DNA of 64,000 nucleotides from Harmothoe impar (lineage: Eukaryota; Annelida; Polychaeta; Phyllodocida; Polynoidae), in assembly GCA_947462335.1 (NCBI GenBank), contig OX381705.1, forward strand, positions 41,680,675 to 41,744,674, read 5' to 3'. The position numbers and the translations under genes were made by a program. The first letter of the stretch is position 1. Each line of letters begins with the position of its first letter. The notes beneath the pieces are model-generated. The model saw nothing but the letters and a program-made list of their open reading frames with translations. It was not told where the DNA came from and did no database searches. Below are positions 24,377-34,889 of this stretch, piece after piece.

Positions 24377-27300
24377 GTGGCTCAAAACACAGAGAGTATT
24401 TTTGTGCGATATAACATACATAACCACGCAGAGATAAAGAAGACATCACAGTTTGGTGTACGATACATGTCTCCAGACAAACAATACACAGCAGAACAAG
24501 TACGGGATACGAAGAAACGTGCTGATCTCTGTCTTCTAGACAACGGTTTCTATTTCTTTGGAGCAGTAAAAAATAGCCCTGAAAATCTACGACAGAAAAA
24601 AAAAGACTTATTTGCTATGATGAGACAGCTTGGTCTACCTACCTTTTTCATTTCTTTATCAGCAGCTGACTTTTATTGGCCAGAACTGTTAGAATCTTTG
24701 TACCATTCAAAATACAAGAAATATCCCAGTGCTAAAACTATGGAAAAACTTCTGAAAAACTACAACCACAAATGTGAGTTAATTTCATCAGACCCAGTTA
24801 CATGTGTAAGATATTTCAACCATAAGTTCCGTCTTTTCTTGAATGGTTGCATATATTCGGCTGACAAACCGTTGGGAGATGTCACAGACCACTTCTTCCG
24901 CGTGGAATTCCAACACCGCGGTAGCCCGCATATCCATATGCTGTTATGGTGCAAAAATGCCCCACAGTACAAAGAAGACAAAAACAATGACGACTTATTG
25001 GAATACATAGATCAGTACATATCATGCTCTGGGTCCCCAGAAACAGAGAACAAAACCCACATCCATGGTCAAATACATAGCCACAGTGGAACGTGCAGAA
25101 AAGGTGGCCACCCCATTTGTAGGTTCGGATACCCTCTTCCCCCGTTAGACCATACTATTATTCTCGAACCTAACCCAGAAAAAACGGAGCAGGATACCCA
25201 ACTGTGGTATAGAATACAACAGTTCCTCACTGACTACGACATACCAGAATCATATACTGTGGAGAAAATGTTGAAACGTTTCAACATTTCTTATACCCAA
25301 TACATTCAAGCTATACGTTCTTCTCTCAGAAACAGCAAAGCATTTCTGAAACGGGCACCTTGTGATTCAAGGGTCAACATGTACAGTATTAATCTCCTTC
25401 AGGTTTGGAAAGCAAACATGGACGTACAGATCTGTTTAGATCCATACAGCGTAGTGATATACATCATAAATTATATAAATAAACAAAATAGGGGTTTGAG
25501 TATAGCGATGCAAACAATGATAAAAGAGTGCAAGGAACAACATAACAGTATCAAAGAAACTTTACGTAAAATGGGTAGTGTCTTCATGAAATCATCGGAA
25601 GTGTGTGTTCAGGAGGCCATTTATATTCTCCTGAGTATACCTCTCACTGGAAACAGTCGGGATGTTGTTTCAATAAACACTCAGACACGCAGCAAAAGAA
25701 TCCATGTTCTCAAAAATGATTCCATCCTCAATCAAATTGAAGGCAAAAGTACAGACATTTATGTGGACAATAAATTCAATCAATATTCTGAAAGACCTTT
25801 GTATTTCGACAAATGGACCCTTGCAGATTACACTGCTGGAGTAACAAGGAAAAATACTACTCCATACTCAATAGCAAATGGTCTCATAGGAGAGATAAGA
25901 AACAAAAGCTCCTGGAGATACATTCAAAGTAAGTATACTTTTAGCATCCGTGCAAAGAACCGCATACTTCGGTACTACATCGTTTCAATGAACGAAGATC
26001 CTGAAGAATATTACCGTGTTTGTTTACTTCTTTTTACACCATGGAGGACTGATCCAGAAATTATTTGTTTACAACACGACATATCATATCACACACTGTT
26101 CATGTCATTGTCTGAACAAGAGAAACAGGATATGATCAGTTGTAAGCAACGTTTCAGCCGAAGGAACATAGAACAACTACAAGATATACACAGTAACATT
26201 TTATCTGAAAGGGCGGCAGAGTTTGCCCCTAGTTGTGAAGAACAATCTTTGTTGCAGTTGGAAGAAGGTGAACAAAACATGAAAGACAGATTCTTTGTTC
26301 CAAAGAAAATAAGACATGAAAGGAACAGCGATGACAATGCACGACAAAGTAAGACTACTGCTGCCATGATAATAGACAAATTATGGCCACATCGTGAACT
26401 ACTTCAACATGTCAATACCCTAAACGAGAAACAGCGCAACATATATGACCATGTCATGAAAGAAATTCTTCTACATGACAAGCGTATACGATTGTTCATT
26501 TCCGGTAGTGGGGGTACTGGAAAGTCCCGTGTTCTGCATTGCTTGTATCAAAGTTTATCTCGCCACTATAATTTGAACAGACCCAGTGAAATAACAGAAG
26601 ATGCCGTGATGAACTTAGCGTACACCGGGAAAGCTGCCTACCTCATAAAAGGCCAAACCATACATTCAGCATTGCATGTCCAGCCGCAAGAAAACTATGA
26701 CCGCCATGTAGGACTCAACAGAGACGCTTTAAGTACATTGCGAATGAAATTCCGGCACATAAAAGTGATACTTATAGACGAAGTGTCCATGATCGGAGTG
26801 CGCTTTTTTCATTTTATCAATTCTAGACTGCAACACATATGTGCCAACGATGAGTTGTTTGGGGGTATACATGTCATTTGCTTCGGGGACTTTTTCCAAC
26901 TCCCACCAGTAGGTGACAAACCAATATACACCCGTCCAAAAAAATCTATCGCTTCTTTACAAGAAAACATTTGGACAAGTTCGTTCTTATATTACGAATT
27001 GACAGAGCCAATGAGACAAGCTGAAGACAAGGAATTTGCAGATGTACTGGACAAAATCCGGGATGGCACATTTGACGAAAATGAATTAGATTACTTGTCT
27101 ACTCTCAACATGTCCGAAAGAAAAGACTTAAAGAAAAATATGAAAGTTACTCATCTTTTCTATAAAAATAAACAGGTAGCCGAATATAACATGCTTCAAT
27201 TCCTTGCTGCAAAGAAACAGAAAGACAGGATTGAATGTGTCGATTTCTACACTAGACCCACATCTTGTAGCCGTTGTGAAAAAATTACAGAACAACTTTC

Positions 27301-28558
27301 CATCATGAAATACACCAACAACATTCCTCAAGTTCTACATGCAGCTATAGGCCTACCCTATGATTTAACAAGCAACATAGATGTGCGTTCAGGTCTAGCT
27401 AACGGAACACCTTGTATTCTGAAACACATACAATACATGCACAATTACGCTAAACCATGCATTCTATGGGTAGAATTTGCTGATGTTGAAATTGGAAGTA
27501 AAATTCGAAAACAATTTCAAGAATATCGCCCTGAAAAATGTAACGAAAATTGGGTTCCAATTTTTTCGCGAATACTTGAATTCAATTTGGCGAAGTCTCA
27601 GTTGCAGGTAAAAAGGCATCAATTTCCGCTCAGGCAATCTTCAGCTCGAACAATTCATAAGTGTCAGGGATCAACTTACGAAGCTGTGTCGGTGTGCTTG
27701 AAGAATATTAAAGTACGCAATCTATTTTACGTAGCTTGCAGTCGAGTTCGTTCAGCTCAAGGACTAAGTATTGTGGATTTCCAAGAATCACAAATAAAAA
27801 TGGACCCAAAAATTCAGATGGAAATGAAAAGATTGCGCACAGAAGCTAATGTGAAACTGAACTTTCCTGTGTATTTTTGTAAGAATAAGCAAATTGTTAT
27901 ATATTACCAAAATGTTCAGTCCCTTTTTTCACATTTTCCATCGCTTCAGAAAGACCGAACGGCCATGTCAGCAGATGTCATTTGCTTGTGTGAAACGCAC
28001 CTGCTAGTTACAGATCTTAAGGATAATTACAAACTGATTGACATGAATTGTATCCGGTTAGATGCAATTCCCCTCTCTTCTGGACAAAGAGATTTCAATG
28101 GAGTCTGCATTTATTTGAACAAAAAATTCCATTTAGTGCATTCTACAAGTGGTCAATACAAAAAATGTGAGTACCTATTGGTGAAAGTGGAATACCTTCA
28201 AAACATTTTCTGCTTTGGAATAGTATATTGTAGGCCAAAATGTAAAAAGAAAGAAATGCTTGACATGACTCAAAAAATGAAAAGAGATTTAGATGAAATA
28301 CACCAAACACAAAACAACGTAATATTTGGAGATTTCAATCTGAACATATTGGACAGAAAGGCCAAAAAGATTTCCAAGCAAATGGGTTGCATTTTACAAA
28401 TGAATCAGGAGATCAGGAAAAAAACCACAATAGGAGGAACTGCTTTGGATTTAATGTATTCATCTATTACTACATCCGTGGAAAAAGTAGGATATCATTA
28501 TATACCTTGGTCTTACCATCTCAGTTTAAGCAAAACCATCGACACTGCACTACTCTGA
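24377..28558 (+). CDS. Helitron polyprotein, C-terminal half: HUH Rep, PIF1-like helicase, AP endonuclease
   Basis: 1393 codons in the same frame as the preceding ORF; residues are numbered from the first codon after the TGA. Rep: PHIHMLLW carries the HUH histidines H185 and H187, and YIINYINK carries the two catalytic tyrosines Y362 and Y366, so Rep looks intact. Helicase: Walker A GSGGTGKS (710-717), Walker B LIDEVS (D801, E802), GDFFQLPPVGD, EPMRQ, HKCQGST and YVACSR, also intact. Endonuclease (about 1173-1393): QNVQSL, CETHL, GDFN (1318-1321) and GTALDL are present, but the usual SDH reads SYH at 1379-1381, losing the aspartate. No native ATG is expected near 24377, since this is the continuation of the upstream frame; as it stands the TGA would block its translation unless read through. 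Confidence 0.9.
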   Translation: MAQNTESIFVRYNIHNHAEIKKTSQFGVRYMSPDKQYTAEQVRDTKKRADLCLLDNGFYFFGAVKNSPENLRQKKKDLFAMMRQLGLPTFFISLSAADFYWPELLESLYHSKYKKYPSAKTMEKLLKNYNHKCELISSDPVTCVRYFNHKFRLFLNGCIYSADKPLGDVTDHFFRVEFQHRGSPHIHMLLWCKNAPQYKEDKNNDDLLEYIDQYISCSGSPETENKTHIHGQIHSHSGTCRKGGHPICRFGYPLPPLDHTIILEPNPEKTEQDTQLWYRIQQFLTDYDIPESYTVEKMLKRFNISYTQYIQAIRSSLRNSKAFLKRAPCDSRVNMYSINLLQVWKANMDVQICLDPYSVVIYIINYINKQNRGLSIAMQTMIKECKEQHNSIKETLRKMGSVFMKSSEVCVQEAIYILLSIPLTGNSRDVVSINTQTRSKRIHVLKNDSILNQIEGKSTDIYVDNKFNQYSERPLYFDKWTLADYTAGVTRKNTTPYSIANGLIGEIRNKSSWRYIQSKYTFSIRAKNRILRYYIVSMNEDPEEYYRVCLLLFTPWRTDPEIICLQHDISYHTLFMSLSEQEKQDMISCKQRFSRRNIEQLQDIHSNILSERAAEFAPSCEEQSLLQLEEGEQNMKDRFFVPKKIRHERNSDDNARQSKTTAAMIIDKLWPHRELLQHVNTLNEKQRNIYDHVMKEILLHDKRIRLFISGSGGTGKSRVLHCLYQSLSRHYNLNRPSEITEDAVMNLAYTGKAAYLIKGQTIHSALHVQPQENYDRHVGLNRDALSTLRMKFRHIKVILIDEVSMIGVRFFHFINSRLQHICANDELFGGIHVICFGDFFQLPPVGDKPIYTRPKKSIASLQENIWTSSFLYYELTEPMRQAEDKEFADVLDKIRDGTFDENELDYLSTLNMSERKDLKKNMKVTHLFYKNKQVAEYNMLQFLAAKKQKDRIECVDFYTRPTSCSRCEKITEQLSIMKYTNNIPQVLHAAIGLPYDLTSNIDVRSGLANGTPCILKHIQYMHNYAKPCILWVEFADVEIGSKIRKQFQEYRPEKCNENWVPIFSRILEFNLAKSQLQVKRHQFPLRQSSARTIHKCQGSTYEAVSVCLKNIKVRNLFYVACSRVRSAQGLSIVDFQESQIKMDPKIQMEMKRLRTEANVKLNFPVYFCKNKQIVIYYQNVQSLFSHFPSLQKDRTAMSADVICLCETHLLVTDLKDNYKLIDMNCIRLDAIPLSSGQRDFNGVCIYLNKKFHLVHSTSGQYKKCEYLLVKVEYLQNIFCFGIVYCRPKCKKKEMLDMTQKMKRDLDEIHQTQNNVIFGDFNLNILDRKAKKISKQMGCILQMNQEIRKKTTIGGTALDLMYSSITTSVEKVGYHYIPWSYHLSLSKTIDTALL

Positions 28559-28800
28559 CATTTTCTAAATTATATCACACGCGTTTTGGCAAGGCGCCAA
28601 ATTCCACAGACGCTGCTACCTCAGCGCCACTTCTCCAGTGCGGCGAGAAGTGGTACCACACCGCTGCCGCGTCCCATCACGAGGCGCCGGTTTATGTGAC
28701 GTCACACTTTGAAAAAGGACGCGACATAAAGCAAGGCGGGTGATCAGGGAGGACAGTTGTCGGAATTTTGTACCACTTTCTCAGCCTTTTCTCCAGCAAA
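28559..28800 (+). promoter_or_regulatory. GC-rich probable promoter with a CRE site upstream of the OB-fold gene
   Basis: Composition changes abruptly after the Helitron stop to a CpG-rich 180 bases with several GGCGCC-like motifs. TGACGTCA, a full cAMP-response element palindrome, lies at 28697-28704, about 100 bases before the ATG at 28801. A promoter here is inference from composition, motif and spacing. Confidence 0.5.
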
Positions 28801-30605
28801 ATGGAGGATGAGATGGCAGACACACAACAGGAGGATACACCACCGTTCCCACTTTCACAAAATGTTACACCCAGTGTATGTTTGGAGGACGGGATACCAG
28901 ACTGTAACGAGATGGAAAGTAACATCGACGTAGATATTTCACAACAAAATGTCGCCGGCACCCCATCTCCTGACGGTGGCGTGGGTAGGAAAGACGCATG
29001 TGATACAAGTTTCAGTTCAAATGTAAGTGCCACAGCAGATCCCACCCTCCCTGACGATTTAATTGAAGTGAATCATTTCAAAATGATGAAAATGCGTGAA
29101 GCATTGAAGCTCCCTTTGTCAGCATTTGATATGAATCCCGCCAACAGTGAAACTGGTGACGCCGTGGGAAACATGTCTTCTCCCAACAGAAGGCAGACAC
29201 GCAGTAAAACTGACAAGAAGAAATTTGTGAAATTGATAAAATCTCCTTCTTCCGCTAAAGGTAAATCAGGTACCAATCTGAAAAAGGGTAAAGCTTTGAC
29301 AAAGAACATCACGTCTGTCCAAAAGATGCATGTAGAAACAGATGACCCTGTTCCCGCCAAAATGCCACGTGGCCGCCCACCTGGGAAATCCCAAGTTACC
29401 AAAGGGAAACAGACCGGCAGTCCTGCCGCAGCAGGGAAGGGTTTCAGTTACAGCTCCTTGATGAAAGCCCCACTGCCATGTGACGTGTCTGATTCTGATG
29501 AAAACAATACACCTACTAAATCCTATAAGAGAAAAAAAGTCATGTCCGAGGAGGAATATTTTTCTTCTCCTAATGACACCCCCAAAAAGAAAAGAAAAAC
29601 TCCTGTAAAATCTTCGTCCTGTGGGTTAAAGAGGAAAGAGTATCCTACCGCTATGTGTGATGAAACAGGGGTTGAATTAAAGAAGAAAGGAGGCAAATCC
29701 CCTACTGTATCTCGCTCAAAGTCCTACTCTGTCGCTGCCAGAAAGAAAATGAACTATGATGACATGGAAAAAGGGGGAGGCAAAGTAAAATCCCCACACA
29801 AGAAAAGTGCTGTTAAATCACCTGTGACACCTGTCCGTCATAAATCACCTAATCACTTTATGCCACCGTCCCGCCCACAAAATAATACATCTGAGGAAGA
29901 AGAGGATCAGCCCAAGAAAAAGCCCACTAAATCACCCAAAAAGGTGAAAACACGCCCTCAGATTTACACATCTGATGAAGATGAGGATCAGCCCAAAAGG
30001 AAGCCCACTAAGTCGCCCAAGAAGGTATATACCCGCCCTCAGATGAATACTTCTGACGAAGAAGAGGATCAGCCCAAAAAGAAGCCCACTAAGTCGCCCA
30101 AGAAAGTCAAACCCAGCCCACAGGTAGCTTCCACTTCCAAAAGAGGTAACACAGCGCAGGCAGAAAAAAATACTGGAAAAAGATCTCCAATGAAGCAATA
30201 TTCTCCAAAGAAACACACTGGAAAAGGTACCTCCTTCACAAAACACCGAGGCACACCAACTAAAGCACCAAAGAAGAGTCAAGCTGACTCTTCAGAGGGA
30301 GACAGCAGTGACACAGGGCATCGCAATCCAAACATAAATATTCAAGAACTACACAGTTATCGTCAGAGACAAAATGTTGATCGGTCTATTACAGGCCGGA
30401 TATGTGAGTTAACAGAGTACCAGAAACCAGACAAAGTTGCACCAAACATCAGAAGAAGAATGGTTCTAGTGGACTCAACTTCTATGATCATAGCTTATTG
30501 CTACCTCAGACATTTCAACTACGTGGAAGGAGACACCATTACTGTCAGCAACGCTAACGTGGTACATGGAAGACTGAACATCCATCAGGACAGTATTGTC
30601 AGGGC
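28801..30605 (+). CDS. OB-fold gene exon 1
   Basis: Encodes residues 1-601 and two bases of 602: the disordered basic region, the KSPKK repeats and the first OB-fold candidate. Donor GTGAGT at 30606; reading past it meets a TGA at once, which supports splicing. Confidence 0.75.
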
Positions 30606-32695
30606 GTGAGTATAAACTATTTTATTTTGCTAATGAAATGACATATTTATATAGTCTTTTTTTGGGGGAAGAAATTGCCACATTTAAGAAAATGTTTTTT
30701 TTTTATACAATGAAATAGGAAAAAAAGTTATGATTTAAATAAAATTGAATAAAATGTACAGCATAATCCCTCCTTATACAGGAATTAAGCAGGAAAATTG
30801 AATTTCATTTCCTTTTTTTAATGTCACTTGTACTCAACATAACATTCATTACTTTTAACACCGAAATTTAAAGGCAATGAAATGAAAATGACAGCCGTAA
30901 TTTCTGCCATTTTTCAGATATGACTTTAACAAAAGAAATAAAATGAATATGATATTGAAAATTTATATTTCCAGAGCAAAGAAAATGCATGTCTCTAAAG
31001 AACAACGTGGTAGGGCCAGCAGCCTCGTCATAACCCCAATAAATGACTACATATCCATCTCCAAGCTCAAACACATGCCCATCAAAGAAAACCAGTACTA
31101 CAGCATCCAGGGCATAGTGCTGAAAGCAACAGGGATGAAGGAGGACGTCCTGCCTGAGGGTCAACACATATACTGCAATGGTAATTATTTTGCTGTCCTT
31201 TTGTTTCCTGGAACCCAAATAAAGTTACTTTAACGTATTTCGTGTATGCCATGACATGAAAGTAGATGAAAAAAAAACCTGCCAGATGAAAATAAACCTT
31301 TAGTATATTATCAATCCTAGAAAAAAACCGATGGGCTGTAATTTTAAGTTGCTATGTAATGCTCCACCAGTGTCACGCCGTATAGTATATTTACCCTTTC
31401 AGGCCATGGCTGGGCGAGTATATAATATAGTTAATGCCATGTGAAGGCGAACATACAGCATGGTCATCATATCTTTATGGCAATGATTAAACCCTCCCCC
31501 TTTTGTAAATATGCTATTATGAACGTCGCCTACCCAGCAAACTGTACCAATCTTATCTCGCCCTCAAACTGTCAAAAGAAGTTGAACATAAAGAAATTGT
31601 ATTTCGACATTTTAATTTCCTTTTTTCAGAGATGCTGATTCGGCAAGAGAATACTTCCATGTACGCATCACTCTACGGGACTGCGGCCAAAAAGAAAATA
31701 CGAGTAGGACAGCATGTGCTGCTGCAAGACGGTTCTATCTGCTACAAAAGACACCGCAACGCCAACATCTTCAGGAACGGATATTTGGACAATGTCTTCG
31801 TAAGTATAATTTTTATGGTGTAGTAGAATTAGTTAAATATTTAAAAAAAAGTAAAATGTGTTTTATCGGAATGTATAGAAATGTAGGAACCTATTTCTTT
31901 AATATCTAAATGATTTAAATTTCATACTGTTATTACAATTTTGCTTGCACAAAATTAAATAACATAAAACAAAAGTCCAGTATTAAACTAACAGGGGAGG
32001 AGCAGCGGCTCTCATTTTAATTTTTCACCCCATTTTGTGCATTTTACAGTTTAAATTAAAGCATTACAACAGCATGTTGTATATGAAATTTTAAGTATAT
32101 GGTATAGTGCGTTACCCATATCTTTCATGTAAATTTACAAGATATAAAATATTTTTATTGCTCGTGAGAAAATATTAAATGCACTTCTGATTTGACCAGA
32201 TATAACACAAGTAACATTGTTTTACAGGCGTATCCTCTGATGTACAGTGATGAGGAAGTGACACTGAAGTCATTCAAGCCAACAGACGACCCAGACATGA
32301 TAGATGCTCTGACTATGATAGACGGATGTGAACAGCCCCGTCTCATCAGCCAGAGCACACTGTACGATCAACTACCCAGTGGCTACAGCAATTACGACTT
32401 GAAGCAGATGGCCAACGTCTGCCCTATCATAGCGCAGACAAAGACACGTGGAATAACAATCACTAAATTAGTGGTGTTGGACTACGTTCCATACAAACTT
32501 GGTGACAATGACTCTAGTGATGACCAAAGTGTTCCTTCTTCAGCCAACAATGACTCTCAAATGGAACAAGAGTCTGACAATTTTGAAATCGAAGACTATG
32601 ACAGTGCAGTCCAGTCTGGCAGTGACGAAATAGAGATAGAAGACAGTGACGAAACTGCTGTGTACTCTGAAGGCAGTGAATCTGAATATGATTGA
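28801..32695 (+). CDS. Putative RPA-like OB-fold DNA-binding protein with lysine/serine-rich N-terminus, four exons
   Basis: Exons 28801-30605, 30975-31180, 31630-31799 and 32228-32695 join in phase (donors GTGAGT, GTAATT, GTAAGT; acceptors CCAG, TCAG, ACAG) to give 882 residues. Residues 1-510 are disordered and basic, with PKKKRK at 261-266 (nuclear signal) and three 27-residue repeats at 359-439 (SDEEEDQPKKKPTKSPKK type). Residues about 520-605 (ITGRICELTEYQ, MVLVDSTS, GDTITVSNA) and 640-735 (YYSIQGIVLKAT, YASLYGTAAKKKIRVGQHV, LLQDGSICYKRH) read like two OB folds of the RPA70 type that bind single-stranded DNA; these are fold-level guesses. A conserved-looking TKTRGITITKLVVLDYVPY is followed by a Ser/Asp/Glu tail. 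The upstream in-frame TTG at 28768 is not used; ATG is taken. It starts 243 bp after the Helitron on the same strand, and RPA-like genes are known in some Helitrons, but introns and a promoter-like leader leave a host gene possible. Confidence 0.7.
30975..31180 (+). CDS. OB-fold gene exon 2
   Basis: Acceptor TTTCCAG; encodes AAKKMHVSKEQRGRASSLVI onward to HIYCN with one base over. Donor GTAATT at 31181. Confidence 0.75.
31630..31799 (+). CDS. OB-fold gene exon 3
   Basis: Acceptor TTTTTTCAG; encodes EMLIRQENTSMYASLYG onward to NGYLDNVF, ending in phase 0 at GTAAGT. Confidence 0.75.
32228..32695 (+). CDS. OB-fold gene exon 4 and stop
   Basis: Acceptor TTTTACAG; encodes AYPLMYSDEEV onward to an acidic tail ending SEGSESEYD and TGA. 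AATAAA-like signals occur near 33589 and 33718. Confidence 0.75.
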   Translation, partial: AYPLMYSDEEVTLKSFKPTDDPDMIDALTMIDGCEQPRLISQSTLYDQLPSGYSNYDLKQMANVCPIIAQTKTRGITITKLVVLDYVPYKLGDNDSSDDQSVPSSANNDSQMEQESDNFEIEDYDSAVQSGSDEIEIEDSDETAVYSEGSESEYD

Positions 32696-34160
32696 ACTGA
32701 AAACACTGAATGTGATGCGCTGGACGTACTAAATTCACATTTCACAAACACACAAACACCGAGTTTGTCTGTGACAGTACAACATGTTTAACATATACTG
32801 CTACCATTTGAAAGTTGGTGCATTTCATTTTTGTTGACAATTTATTTTTCTGCTACATGAAACTAAAGAATGGGAAAATTCTGAACAGTTATGATTTACT
32901 TAACCAGTGACAGCCATATGGTACCAAAAAAGGACGAAAATGGTGTCAATACAGCATAAGAAATGTATATCATAAGTTGAATATGAACATAAAAATTTAG
33001 TTTCTGTTACTGAAAGGGTACAAAGAGTATTACCTGATACATTTACTTTGCATTAACTAGAAATGTGACAACATTTCAAGCTGATTGAAATATTTTGATT
33101 TATTTGGGACGTTATATAGCACGCTTAATACATGAGAACAAAATGGGAGAAAAGATACATATACTGTACTTAAAATTGGGATTTGTGAAAAGATAATAGT
33201 ACTTCATGTATTGCTTCTGCATGAAAAAGGCAATCCTTTCTTTTTGAAGGTGCATTTCATGGTATACAGTATTACTGTGTGAAAGAAAATACAATTTCAT
33301 TTTATATACCGGTAAGGTGAAAAAGAGAAAACACTGTATGAGTGAATGACTGAAGTTTTATTTGATAACATTGAGATCCATCATTTAACATAAGACAGAG
33401 TTAAGATCACTTTATTTTCACTAAACAGATAGATGCAACATATTGTTATCATACAACTGGAACAAACAGAAACATTTTTAGTTTAAAATAAGGTACAGCA
33501 AATTTTTTAAGTTACTATAGAAATCAGAGGCAAACATTCTGATATTTTATTTAGTAAATGCCATAACATTTGATGGCGGTTTCATTGGAATAAAACACAG
33601 CCCGATTTGACATAAGTAACTGGTATTCCAGACAGAAGTATAAGTTCATGTTGAGTATAAGACATGCTATATATGGTGAAGTTCATTGTTGTACTAACCA
33701 ACTTCTTTATATAAAATAAAAATGCCAAACATTTTACTTGTGTATTTTATTTAATTATTCCTTTTTATTTGGTGCTATAGTATTTGAGAAATACATTGTT
33801 AAAACCCAATATATATGGGATATATTATTTCACAATACGTAGAGCATCTGTAAGACCTCCGAGCATTTTTTGTCTATCATGGCAAATTTTTCAACATAAG
33901 CACACAAAACTACCTTGCTACCTTGTTAATAAATTGACTGATACCCGGTAATCTTTTTTTGAAGAGGTTTATTGACCGTAAAATCATGTAAAGGTAGAAC
34001 ACGTTCTGCCAGCACAGTCACGAGAAGATATATATACAAGGATATTACAATAAATACTAAAGTATCCAGTTCTTGACTTTTTGTTCTTTTTGTTGGCATT
34101 ATCATCAGAGCTTAAAGCTGGGCTCTCCGGTGACTTAATGTAGCACTATATGAATTGTTC
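32696..34160 (+). other. 3' untranslated/spacer region, AT-rich
   Basis: No coding frame is supported. AT-rich sequence with candidate polyadenylation signals near 33589 and 33718 probably includes the 3' untranslated region of the OB-fold gene and, if the two are one element, the Helitron 3' end. Confidence 0.4.
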
Positions 34161-34167
34161 ATTATTG

Positions 34168-34330
34168 GCGAGGAGGTCCCCCAGAATTTGTCCACGATGC
34201 CCTACTTCGTTTCCCTCCCTATCAGCTGGGGACGACTAGCCTATAGTTATGCAAGTTGCTGATTTTTCAATATTCAATATCTCAGCAAATATACCACCCT
34301 GCCTACCCCTTTTCCACCCAAAAGTTGTTC
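34168..34330 (+). repeat. Dispersed repeat shared with 19630-19790
   Basis: Shares GCGAGGAGGTC, then AGCTGG, then CTTATAGTTATGCA-like sequence with the copy downstream of AK3. Boundaries and type are not resolved. Confidence 0.4.
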
Positions 34331-34364
34331 CTTCATCATATACATACTGTCAAAAATTGGCATA

Positions 34365-34687
34365 GCGTATTTCCCCGTGTATAAGCCGGGGCCCGTGTAT
34401 AAGCCTGGGCAAAAGGTAACTTAGTGTTGTATAAGCCCGGGGGTGCAATATATACTAAATAAGAATCATATTATAGGCCATAACTCCGCTTCTACTTGGG
34501 GTATTTGCCTAAGTCTTTCGGATATGTGACCCCTATTTACTCTATTCATGTTCCTAGCCATTTTAAAGAGAAATAACACTTAAATTGGTAGGAAAACTAT
34601 TGGAAATGTTCCAGTAATTGTGTTGGAAAAGTAGGTAATTCTGAAAATTGTAAGAAGGTATCATGGCTAATACACGGGGAAATACGG
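34365..34687. mobile_element. Mariner-like short element (TA target)
   Basis: The left end GCGTATTTCCCCGTGTATAA and the right end TAATACACGGGGAAATACGG are inverted repeats with TA directly outside both (34363-34364 and 34688-34689). Non-coding, 323 bp. Confidence 0.75.
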
Positions 34688-34889
34688 TATCTGAAAAAAA
34701 AAGAAATCTGGAAGTTATTCTACTTTGAGTGATTTTGCTGAAAGATTGGTGCAAACCGTGGGTGAATATCATTTTGAAACGCTTCATCTATGCATTTCCC
34801 ATCAAAAATTTACTTTATAAATTATGCCATCAATCTCTACAAAGGGGGCTGTTCCATTTTCATGGAATTCTGTCGCACTTTCAACCTAG

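Larger units (their letters stand above)
21656..28558 (+). mobile_element. Nearly intact Helitron of the helentron type
   Basis: A single reading frame of 2300 codons, broken only by one TGA (24374-24376), encodes in order a herpes-tegument-like cysteine protease, a zinc-ribbon/DUF6570-like region, the HUH replication initiator, a PIF1-like helicase and an AP-type endonuclease. The C-terminal endonuclease is what separates helentrons from plain Helitrons. Such elements move by rolling-circle replication: Rep nicks one strand and the helicase unwinds it. Coordinates cover only the coding part; I could not fix the termini, which have no long inverted repeats or target duplication in this group. 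The adjacent gene at 28801-32695 may belong to the same element. Confidence 0.9.
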
